Assembly (NCBI GenBank): GCA_030544215.1
Contig: JARZZO010000011.1
Span: 6,496,001-6,560,000 of the forward strand
Length of the DNA stretch: 64,000 nt
From: Zantedeschia hybrid cultivar
Lineage: Eukaryota > Streptophyta > Magnoliopsida > Alismatales > Araceae
Direction: 5' to 3'
The number at the start of each line of letters is the position of its first letter. Position 1 is the first letter of the stretch. The notes beneath the pieces were generated by a model. The model saw nothing but the letters and a program-made list of their open reading frames with translations. It did no database searches and was not told the DNA's origin. Below are positions 10,301-22,300 of this stretch, piece after piece. The position numbers and the translations under genes were made by a program.

Positions 10301-13300
10301 GTAAGCGGTTCCGACCCACCTCGCAGACGCGCGTTTCTTGTGTGCGCCGTTGGGGTCGATTTGGGTTTGAGGACGTTTGAATTGCTGGGTTTTCTGTCAA
10401 AATGTGATCTTGGCGATGACGTCTTCGATTGGGGTTAATTGGGTGTCCGGGGGAACGAGAGGGACAGAGAGCGAAGGTTTCTCAAATAGGGCGTTAATTC
10501 TACGAAGTTTTGATTGTAATCTCCCATTTTTTGGTTGTGTTTTAGGTTCCAACACTGCGAGTAATTCAGAATTTTGGATTGGTGTTTCAGAGTATCACCG
10601 ATATTTGCAGATGGGCATAGTGTGGTACTCATGCAAATAGTTGGACACCGCTTAGGGAGATTGTAGCCGGAAGTGCTTGATTGCTGTTTCTCTGAAACCA
10701 TGATTCCTTTTTTTGTAAATTAGTTTTAATGGCGTGATAGTGATCCAAAATCAATATACTGGCAACTCATTCAGTGAGCAAATCCTTGGAGTGGTGGACT
10801 ATTTGATTTCGGGTCTCTAGTGAAACCTAATGGACATGCAATTTTCAGCAAAATTATCATGTTATTGGAGGGATGAGGACGGCATGATTTGTTTCGCTAA
10901 GGGAATGAAAATGTCAAATTGGTGCACCAGTAATTAATCCTCATTTATTCTTTGAGACTTTAAGATGCATTTGGTAAGCCTAAATGTGTGTGTTTTTGCT
11001 GGTGCATAGAAAGATCATCAAAATCTAAAATCATTTTAAGTTTTTTCTTTATTTTGTGCAATTTGTATCTGGGCATCAATGTCGGGTCAGTTTCTTGTAT
11101 TAAATACCCATCCTTGATAAAAAAAAAAAGTGAATTAAGTGGTTCAGTCAAAATGAACATGGTAGTCTTACAGGATAAATGTGGAAGTTCTGTTTTTGAC
11201 GTTGTTGTTGAACTGAGTTGAATGACCAAATTTGAGAAGTAGACGGCTGAGGATGGTGTCCCATGTAGAAACTGCAAAACAAAATTATCTCTATCATATA
11301 AATATTTATTGTCTTTCTTAGACTGATTCATCAGGGCTGCCAGAATTTTTTATTGAAGAATTTCATACCATCCCTTGATTCTTCTCTCTGTCAAGGTTCT
11401 GTCCAATGGCTTCTGTTTTAAATTGTCGGAATTCAATTTTTTATCCGAAGTGACTAAAAATCTACTAGTTATTGATCCATTTATAATCCATAGAAGATAA
11501 TACATGTTGGTATCTGGTGGAACCTAAAATATGTTTAGAAACAGTGACCAGATGTCAACCTGAGGACATTGCTCTAAACCGATTAAATTTATCCAAGCTG
11601 GTGGCAATTGAGGAATCTGCAGAGAAGTATAACTTATAATTAGTACGTCTAGATGATATTAGAAATATTCAAAGCCATGAAAATTTCCATTGCAAGACAA
11701 AGTAGTGACAATCTCTCTCTACAAGGCTGCAACTGTTTATATTCCCTCAACTCCCGGTTTGAATAAACTAAACAGATTTTCTTCGTACATTATGCTAAGA
11801 TGTACGACTTGAAAAGCATGGACATTTTCATTAAAAATACCAGGCATGAGTTTGAATGAAGTAAACAAGTTGGCTTAGTACGTCATATTAAGAGGTTTGG
11901 TCTGAAAAGCATGGATATTCTTATTAAAGAGACTCAGGAAGGAAATAGTGAAACATAAATAGGGTAGGAACCGTTATATGTCAAATCATTTGTTTATACA
12001 TCTATCTTGGTTGATTGTGGGAAGAATGTCGATGTCCACAAGGAAGGTAGAATCGGATTGGAACTGGGAATTGGCAGGTCCCAGTCCAGATCGGGATCAA
12101 ATCGGTCAGATCGGCTGATCCTAAGAAACAAATGAAAACAAGTGGAAAAATCAAGAAAACAATGAGAGAAAAAAAATGAAACCACACTAACAATCAAATT
12201 CAATGCCATAACATTGAATTAAAAATCCTATCTCATAGGTCACACTGGCCTGGATTGGGCTGACACAGGCCACATTGGTCTAGATGGTCTTGTATTGGTC
12301 TGATCCAGGCCAATATGAACAATTTTAGGGCAATTCAGGCCGATTCAGACTTATTTTAGTTTTAATTTTAATTTTTTTGTACTATTTTCATGGGAGGATC
12401 GGAATTCCCCCTTGAGATTGAATTGCTAGGCATTGATTCCGATGGGGTCGGCTGATTCGGATCGGAATTGGCCGATTCTGCATACCATGGATGTCCATCT
12501 AAAACTTGCAGCATAGGATGCATAATAGCTGTGGAAGATGTCTCACCAAAATGTGCATATACATGAAAATTGATAAGGGAATTCAAAAGCCCGATTAACG
12601 ATTTCCTTGCCTTCAAAATGTAAAAATGGCTGCAAAAGGCACCATGTCAACTGGCAGTAAATCAGCCAATGGAGGCAAAGTGGCACCATGATCACTCTCA
12701 AGCCAACAATGGAGGTTCATTTTCAACAGGACAATAATCTGAATCCTCCATATCTTAGGCCGAGGCTCTTTCTGCAGGCTGCCTCAAAGCACAAATCAAT
12801 GCTGTAGGGAAAAATGGGGATGTTCAGACCTTCCACAAATTCCTATGCATCGTTGATGAATCCTTATCAATTCAGCTGTCTTCCTGAAATGCTACTTCAG
12901 GAGTCAGAAGTCTTTCTTCATTTTTTTGCAATTTTTTTCCCACAGGGAGACATTGATTGTTTTGACATATAATTGATACCCTTGATATTTTTACATCTAA
13001 CAACTGTCCGCTAAACTCGTGGTTGATCTAATGGACTTTTTTGGATCACTAATTTAACTTTTGGAAGCTTTCCTGGATGATTCATGAGGTTATGCACTGT
13101 AACATTGATTCTGGGGTATGTCTCCAGGGCTGTTTTAACTTTGGCTTTTCTCAAACATGTTCTTGCTATGATTTGGACTGTATACCTCTCGGATTTCTTT
13201 CTGTGGAAAGCATGCAGAGGATGTCAATCATTTGGTGGTTGCTTGCTGCTTAGGCCAGGATATTTGGAGGGATTTTGGTTCTTTAACTCACACTTTAGTA

Positions 13301-16300
13301 TGTCCACGAGCTTTGGACTTTATCTCATGGCTTGATGAATGGGGAGTAGATGTCTATGAGGTCACATATTCTTCAACCGATGCTGTATGATGTATGCTAT
13401 CTGCTGGTGTATGCGTCTGGAGCACAATGTCTGCATCTTCAGTGGTAATGGGGTGTATGTTTAAAAACATCTGAAGTAGGTTACCGTCTCTTTTGCATAA
13501 TTGGAGCTGGTTCCTTGTAAAAAAAATATCTGCAAATCAGTGGCAAAGTGTATTGAAAGACTTGTAATCTGGTCAGGTTATAAACAAAATGAGGGATCAA
13601 TGTATTTGATTGAAGAGGATGTGGTAGAGGAATCACTCCTGTGACAACCCATTTGTATTGTCTAACTTTGTAAGATATTAAATTAGCGGCACATGCCCAC
13701 TCCCTTTTTGTAGATTTCTTGACTTCACCTATATATTCACGACTTTGTTTTCCAAGGAAAACGTCAGGAGTGGAGAGGTGCTGATACTTCTTTCTAGATT
13801 GACTTTTATCTCCTGGAACTTAGGGCCTCAATCCATGATGAACTATTGACTAGATATGATTAACATGATGCCATAGACACTTCATGGGGAATATAATGCA
13901 CAGCATTAGAAATTATGTGATGGGGATCCAGGAACGGCTGGAATGGAGTCAAAGGCCCAATGTGCAGTTTATTTGGCCCATTAGGGGCCCATTTGGAGTC
14001 TTTTAATATATATGTAATTTTCCCATGTTTTTTAGTTATTTTCGGAGTCCTAGGGGTAGTTTAGTAATTTTCCCATTAGGGTTTCTTTGAAGAGTCTATA
14101 TATTGTCCTGTATCCCCTCGTGGGAAAGCATTGAAGAAGAATTTTGAAATGAAGAGCCGCCGCTGCGTGTTTTCTCCCGAGACGAGACGGGAACCCTAGT
14201 CTTCTTCTCCTCCAACCCCTCTCTTCTCTCTACTTCCGGTCTACCCCCTCTCCTGTCCCGCATCAACTTGGTATCAGAGCCCGGTTTTTTGGATCGTTCT
14301 CACGATCCAAGTTCTGCACCCCGAAACCACGCAGCTGCTGCTCGATCTCCATCCCTTTCCTTCTCCCTCTCCACTTTGGTTCGGTTCACAGCAGAAGAAG
14401 AAGGAGGAGCGGAGGGCAGTGACCTACCTAGGGGTCGTTGTCGCCGTCGCCTGGCTCCCCCGGAGCCACCGTGGTCGCCGCCTCTCCCATCGCGCTGCCG
14501 CACCACAGTCATCACCGTCTTCTTCTTCACCTTCCTCCTCTCTCTCTCTACGCTGCATTCGTCTTCCCCAGCAAGGAGCCGCCGCCCAGAAGCCGTCCGC
14601 ACGACCTCTCGGTCTCCCGCGAGTCCCACCGCCCCTGTCGCTCCTCTGTGAGCCCGACGAGGTCGGCGCCGGAACCCTCGCCTCAGAGCGCATCGGGCCA
14701 GTCCGATCGGTGCCAAGACGAGCCTGCCTGCTCGCACGCTCCGTTCCGCAGCACCCCAGGCCGAACGGTCTCCTCGCGGCTGCCCTCCCCCGCTGCCGCA
14801 GGCCCCGGAGGCCCCTCCCCTGCGGGCTCCCGCCGTCACACGCAGGTTCCGGAGGTCCCTTCCCCCCCCCCCCCCCCCCCCCCCCTGCGGGTCTCCTTCC
14901 CGTCGTGCACCAGTCCGGAGCATCCCGGCTTGAACGGCCCTCCCGCAGTTGCCGTCGGCGGCACCGTCCCGCCCGCCGTCGTCGCCGCCGAGCTCGATGG
15001 CCGCCGGCGCCATCCCTGCACTCGTCGCCGCCGCCTCCCACTCCCTCTCCCTCGTGCTCTTTCTCTCTGCACCCTGTTAGGGTTTGGGGGAGGGCGAGCC
15101 GAAGAAGACGGGCCCGTGCCCTTTGTGTTGGACCCGGCTGGTGAAACCGGGTCTAACCGAGCCCGGTTCGATCAAGAAAGGCCCGAGCCCACTACACAAG
15201 CCGGTTCACCCCGGGTCCAGCCCCGGTTCGAACCGAGGTCCGGCAGTTCCGAGCTAGGGTCCGGTCAGGCTTGAGCCAGACCTCAACCTGGTTTGCTACA
15301 GTGCACAGGAGGTGCACTAGGGGTTCTTATCGCACCGCCATCGCCGAGAACTCGTCTGTGCTCCGATTTGCGAGCCGCCAACGCCGTTGGGTTCGTATCA
15401 GCGAGGCCGATCTCGCTGTACGTTCCGCCTGACAGCAGTGTCTCGTTTTGCGTGCCGCACTTGCACGCTTTACGAGGACACTCGGGCGCGCCGTTAGAGG
15501 TCTTTCTGGACTCCGATTTGTGCACCGTTCGCGCCGTCGGATCCGTCTCAACGAGGCCAACTCGGATCCAGTGTGCTGTTCCCAGATTTGCCTCGTTTTA
15601 CGTGCCACTTCTGCACGCGTACCGAGGACCCCGATCGTGCATCCCGAGACCAACCCAAGTTGCCTTGATTTGCGTGCCAGCATCCCAACGCACAGATTCG
15701 CAGCAGCTAGTGCCCGCTTACCTTGTTTTGTGTGCCACTTTTTGCACGCATATCGAGGATGATGATTGGAGCTCCGATTCTTGTGCCGATCGTACCGTTG
15801 GCATCCTGGCAGTGAGGCGGACCTCGTCCATCATTTCTTTGGCCAGTGGTACCTTTTATCATCATGGATTTTAGTTTTGAGGTAGAGCTACCCAATTCTG
15901 TGAAAACTCGAGTGTATCTTGAGGCAACGTCGTTCGGCAACGTTATTTCACAATCTATTGTGGATTCTATCTCCCACACGGACTACGTAAGGGTCTCTGG
16001 AAATCGAGTCTATGTGCCGTTTTTCCATCTCTTAAGGAACAACAGTACTTCCCGAGCCGTCAGGTATTATGATGATGCATGGTGCAAGATTATACCCAAT
16101 GGCTCGTATATCGGTTTGGGTAGAGAATAGATAGACGAGCGGCAAGTTGAGATTGATCATACTGGACGAGATTGTCTAATACAACCTGAGGAATACCAGG
16201 CTCCCTTTCTTATTCTCAATGCCACTTACCAGGATCGAGAGAGGTTTCAACAAGCAGATGATTGGGAGCGTGAGAAGTCCCAGATGAGGAGTGAACTTCA

Positions 16301-19300
16301 GAAGATTTCTGCCATGCTTGCCAAGCTGACCAAGCCAAAAGATGTTATCTATGAGGCCGACCCAACGATGAGCGAGGAGCATGAAAATCAAATGAAGGAG
16401 GTGCACTATGTGGCCGATCCAGCCCTGGAAGATGAATATTTGGGGGAGGTTGAATCAGTGACGCCTATAGCAGATAATGACCTCCTCCCCACTAAAGGGA
16501 ATGGGCCGAAGACAGAACCGCTACTGGAAAATGTAGTCGATCAGCCGAAGGTCGTTAAAGATGTCATCAGTTTGCATGATTTTGACCACATATGGAGCGA
16601 CGTCGAGGCACAATTTTCTCCTCAGGTTGGAGCATTCATGTGCGCGATGATTCATGGGTCATCGGTGTTGTTTTCCGAGCATGCTGCCATCATTCCCCCA
16701 TGGATATTGACTCATTTTAAAATTCGAGGACGAATTTTTTCGAACCAGGGGAGAATGATGGGGATCCAGGAACGGCTGGAATGGAGTCAAAGGCCCAATG
16801 TGCAGTTTATTTGGCCCATTAGGGGCCCATTTGGAGTCTTTTAATATATATGTAATTTTCCCATGTTTTTTAGTTATTTTCGGAGTCCTAGGGGTAGTTT
16901 AGTAATTTTCCCATTAGGGTTTCTTTGAAGAGTCTATATATTGTCCTGTATCCCTTCGTGGGAAAGCATTGAAGAAGAATTTTGAAATGAAGAGCCGCTG
17001 CTGCGTGTTTTCTCCCGAGACGGGACGGGAACTCTAGTCTTCTTCTCCTCCAACCCCTCTCTTCTCTCTACTTCCGGTCTACCCCCTCTCCTGTCCTGCA
17101 TCATTATGTCCTGCGAAAAGGAAAAATAAAAGTGCAGATAATGGAATAAGAGTTAGATATTCAGGCATTACTGAATTTTGGCTTAAAAGGGGTTGATGAT
17201 TTTTAACCTGTGATGTTATGTATTGCAATGGGATAAAAGTACAGCCATTTCTTAGTCTTTCCTTAAACCAGCCACAAATTGGACTCTTAAACCAATGTTT
17301 GATATGCATTGAGTTTCATCATGTTTAGGATATGTTTTTCACATGTATGATAGTTTTTCTGTCTCAACAAAACGCCATTCAGCATGTTATGCTGTATGAC
17401 TCATTTTTGGTTAAGTGATGAGATAATTATCTAATTGTAGTTAGAGGCCGGGGTGATCATATAGTTAGCTATCTTTGTAATGGAATGAATGTGGGAATGG
17501 TTGAAACATTTAACTGGCTATTCTAAAGGCTAAGTATTCATAAATCCTTGTTGTAATGGTTGAGGCTTCACCATTAGTTTATTACATGTAGTATCACCCT
17601 TTTCTCATCACTTGACATTCATAAACATAAATGTTGACAGTTGATTTACGAATCCTTAGCATAGATCTCTAAGATTGACTTTTAATTTATTACAGCCAAT
17701 CGTCTCCCTTTTTTCATCACTTTGACAACAAGAAACCCTAAACATTCTTGTTCTCTAAATTACAAGTATCTCTATTTTGTTTATGACACCTGCAGATTTT
17801 GATTTAGAGAAAGAAAGAAGTGGTTTGGATGAGCAAGGGCTTAAAATAGCTGAAAATCAGGAAAGTAGTCAAAAAAACAGACGGAAGCTGGCAGAGAGTA
17901 CTCGGGGTATATCTCTTGCTTTTGTCCTTTTTATTTCAACAATGAAAACCTGCTATCTTATGCAAATGGACTTATTCAGCAATAACAGCATCTTTAGCAC
18001 ATCAGAGTTGTTGGATTTCATGTCAAGATGACTGTTGGTCAAATTGGAGATTAACAAGTCAACTTCTTGGTCTTTTGGATGCAGATTTCAAGAAAGCTTC
18101 CTCTGATGAAAAGTTAAATTTATTCAACTCTTTGCTTAAAGCTTATCAAGAGGAAGTTGATAATCTTACAAAAAGAGCAAAGTTTGGAGAAAATGCTTTC
18201 CTTAACATCTATCAGAAGCTTTATGAGGCCCCTGACCCCTACCCAGCTCTTGCATCCATTGCTGTAAGTACCATCTGGTTGCCTTCTTTTCTTTTTTGTC
18301 TTATTTGGATGAGGCTCAAACTTTCATGAGTTTTATGCTGTTTGGAGGATCTGGATTCAAGCATCCGCATTGGTTTCCATCTTGATGCAATAGAAAAGTT
18401 GTCGGACATTTTTGTGATTGAAGCATTCACATTTCTTTCTCATGCAAATTCACGGTTAGAGGAAATTATGATTATTTTTCATGTCTGGGCAAAATTATGC
18501 TCATCAGGTTTCATTACCCAATATTTTATGTCAAAATAATATCTCATTCATGAGAAGAAATTTCTTTTCCCAATTTCTGGGAAAAATTACACTCGTCAGG
18601 TTCTGTTCCCAATATTTTGTGTCAAAATAATATCTCAACGGATTCAATGATTCCTGCCAATATTTCCCTGAGTATCTCAAAGCCTAAAAGGATCATGCAT
18701 TGTGGTACTCGGAATATACTGCCTAGTCTGGTATACATCTGAAGTTTGATCATATTATTGCTTTCTGTGTTAAAGTTTGCCACGTTGATCCAGCCTGTCC
18801 CATCCCATATTCCTTTGTCTTTGATTTTTATGCATGACATTATTGGATGATAGCTATTGTCATGTGCCTGTTGGTACCTCTAATTTATTTTTCTGTTAGA
18901 TCATGATTTAGTTCCATTTTCAATGGAAGGATTACACTCATGACTCATCTAATGCTCTTATATGTAATGTCACGGTGTGGAGCTATAATGGTATGGAGCC
19001 ACCATTATGTCTGGGGGCTAGGGTGGGCATGAACCAGATTAGTTATATCAGAAAACAAAAAAGTTGTTGGGCCATATATTTGGATTTTGGATCCATAACT
19101 TGTGAGGTGCTTTTAGGGAAAAAACCATGCGGCCTTAGCCCAAAGTGGACAATACCTCACAAGGGTTGAATCGGGACGTTAACATAATGGGCTATCATTG
19201 CTTTAATCCTGAGCAAAGTTTGCCGACTTGGGGATCCGGATCGGATTGGTTTCTATTAGATACGAGTTGGATCTGATCCAACTCGGGCTGACTCAGTCCA

Positions 19301-22300
19301 ACTCAAACGAGTCGCACGAGTCAAGCCAATGCGTTTGTTAAAAGTAATGAGTTTAAGTCATATTTTAGAGAAATGTACCCTATTAATTGATTGTTGAACC
19401 GAAAAAAAATTCCAACACATACACAGTAGGCTTTTTTTTTTGTATATAGGCATGTTTGCATGCAAAAAGAAAAGAATCTATATGCAACTAGGGTTAGAAA
19501 CCTAGTTCCATGCATGAAGTTTCATGAATGTTACAGAGTAGTGGCATCCTCTGTTTCACATATATTTTGTAATTTCATTCGGAATAATTCTCAGTACATG
19601 TGAAGTCTTTGTAGTTTGGACTTTGGAGGATGGGAATCTCTCGTCATCCCATTTGATTATACTACCTCTGTTTATTACACGATAAAATTAGTGTAATAGT
19701 CCACAATCTCTTGAGAAAAAAAATCTAATTCCAACTCGCATCAAGGAATTCCAAATTGGACTGTGGCACCAGAATCATACGCCTGATCCTAATCCAGCTC
19801 AGATCAGATTGGCCTAATCAGTCAATTGGACGCAAGCGATCTGATCCAATTAAATTTTTTTCCAATAAATAAAAAGTTTTATCAACAAAAAGTTTTTGCA
19901 TAAATATAAAGATATATTAGGGCATTTTAAAGAAAAATTCACCCTCTTTTACTCAAAATCTAATCAGCATGATCAGCCAATACTAAAAGGAATCAGCTGA
20001 TCCACATCCAATCCAGCCGATTTTAGTCCCAGTTTATCTTTTTTTATTTTTATTTTAGTGGACAAGTTCGGTTTTAGGGTCAAAATTGTCACTGCCACTG
20101 CTGATGCTGAGCCAGATTGGCTGATCCTGCTATCCATGCTCTGATCAGTTTGCAGCTCTAGTTAAGTTTCCTTACTGGTTTGTTATCTAACAATCTCCCT
20201 CGTTTTATTTCTAGGTCAGAAGCAGCAATTTGTTGAGTTTTCCAGAAGAACATAGTAGCTTTAGTGTCCATTATATTTTAAATTATGTTATAGGTTCCAG
20301 AAGAACATAGTAGCTTTAGTGTCCATTATATTTTAAATTATGTTATAGGTTCCAGAAGAACATAGTAGCTTTAGTGTCCATTATTTTTTAAATTATGTGA
20401 TAGGTATTGCTATTTAATGCTGTAAATTGACTACATTCAGTCATCTGTCCCAAAGACAAATTCTCTGGATCCAATGTTTGACTGACCATTCCTCTGAGTT
20501 TGTTTAACTTGTGCATCCCCATTAGCCTTCTTCTGATGCAGCTATTTCTATTTCATCTAGGAGCAAGACCTAAAGATATCTGAATTAGAATCAGAAAATA
20601 GAAAAATGAAGCTTGAACTTGAAGAGTTCAGAACTGAAGCTACCCATTTGAAAAATCAGCAAGCTACAATAAGGCGCCTTGAAGAGCGCAACCGCCAGCT
20701 GGAACAGCAGGTTAGTTCCTTCTAGTTGACTACTCAAAAATATCTTTTAAATGTTTTAGTAGTAGTAGAATGCATGAAATTTTACTGGTTTAAAGCAGTG
20801 GTAATGTATTAAAGCTTGATCGATTGCATGACTGTTCCACAATGTCCATATTATACCTAAGTCGTGAACCTTTGGAATTGTGTCTATATTTTCAGAGTTG
20901 TATTATCTTCTCTTGCTTCTGTTGAGATCTCATATTTGGTCACTTGAATTGTAAAAAGGTTTACTCCACAATATAAGATTTAGCTTCCAGTGTAGAGTGC
21001 AAGTGGAGTTTGCTGTCGCCTTTTATTTAACGCATGCCGATCTGCAAGTGGGTTTCAGATGGAGGAGAAAGTGAGAGAAATTGTCGAGATCAAACAGCGT
21101 AGCCTTGCTGAGGAAAATCAGAAGACATTGGAGGTCTTAAAAGAAAGGTATTATTCATTATTATATCATGAGCCTAATAAAATGCCTCAAGTCTGCAAAC
21201 TATAGTTCTGAGATAAAATATGTAAAGGCTCTAACCTTATATATTTGGACCGTGTTTGTCCGGATGGGGGGAGGAACCTCTCCTCCACTCAACAGACTGT
21301 ACTACCTCTATCTATTGAATAAAATTGGTGGTACTACAATCCACAACCTTCTTGGAAAAAATGATTTCATTATTCACTCTGCTTATGTATGCTTCATTCA
21401 TATGTCTAAACTTCGTGCTCTGTAATATACTGATAATATGTATAGCTTATATTCAATGCTGCCATGGAGGCAGAGAGCTTTTATTGCAGGAGCAACTAAG
21501 ACAAGCTAAAGACAGTGTTGTCAATATGCAGAAATTGCATGACTTTGCCCAGGGCCAGCTGTTTGAACTTCGTGCTCAATCAGGTGCGTGTATATATTCT
21601 GGATGAGCATAGCCTTTTCTTCTTGCATATGTGCATTTTGTGAGGCACTCAAAGCAGTGCTGTCTATGTTTTTATATGATTGAACAAGGGTTACCTGTGT
21701 ATCTTGGTGCATTTTCTGTGTTTTAGAGGAGGACAGAGCAGCAAAGGAATCTGAAGTCAATCTTCTTATGGATGAAGTTGAAAGGGCTCAGACAAGATTG
21801 CTCACTCTTGAACGAGAGAAGGTATTGTAAACCATTTGACATTCCTAGAAACTTGTCTTTTAATCAAGGTTCGCCGACTCGTGGATCCGGATTGGATCGG
21901 GTTTGGCTAGATACGAGTCGGATCCTGACTCGCACGAGTCGGACTGATTCAAGCCAATGCAGGCTAGTTTTTTTTTTGACAAATCTCTCATTTTTTTTGA
22001 ATAGTTACCTAATTATAAACATCATACTTCACATCCATCGTTACTGTGAATGATTATAAGTCACATTTAGGAAAAAAAACTCTAATTTAATGGATTTAAA
22101 TTTGCAAAATTTGCAAAAGAAAGTGGTATACTACATCTCATAGAAAGTTAGAAACGTCAAATCTCAATTAACAAAACAAAATAGTACACCCGAACTAGAG
22201 ATTGGATCACACTTGATCGAGTCAAATCGCACTGACTCGAGCCAAACCGTGGTTGACTCGCACTAGATCGCTGCGACTCGTGTTTGTATCGTGCGATCCG

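Larger units (their letters stand above)
13918..17103 (+). mobile_element. Non-autonomous LTR retrotransposon, complete
   Basis: Two 348-bp LTRs (13,918-14,265 and 16,756-17,103) start TGATG and end CATCA. A perfect 5-bp duplication TTATG lies at 13,913-13,917 and 17,104-17,108. A primer-binding site for initiator Met-tRNA (TGGTATCAGAGC, 14,269-14,280) follows the 5' LTR, and a polypurine tract AGGGGAGAA (16,747-16,755) precedes the 3' LTR. The 2,490-bp interior lacks protease, RT, RNase H and integrase, so it must move by borrowed enzymes. The LTRs differ at five sites, all transitions (about 98.6% identical), which implies a recent insertion into CASP intron 1, on the sense strand of the host gene. 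Confidence 0.95.

Noticed and set aside
14300..15274. Long Arg-, Pro- and Ser-rich ORFs on both strands
   Set aside because: They overlap in many frames in GC-rich leader sequence of an LTR element, with a C run and no domain.
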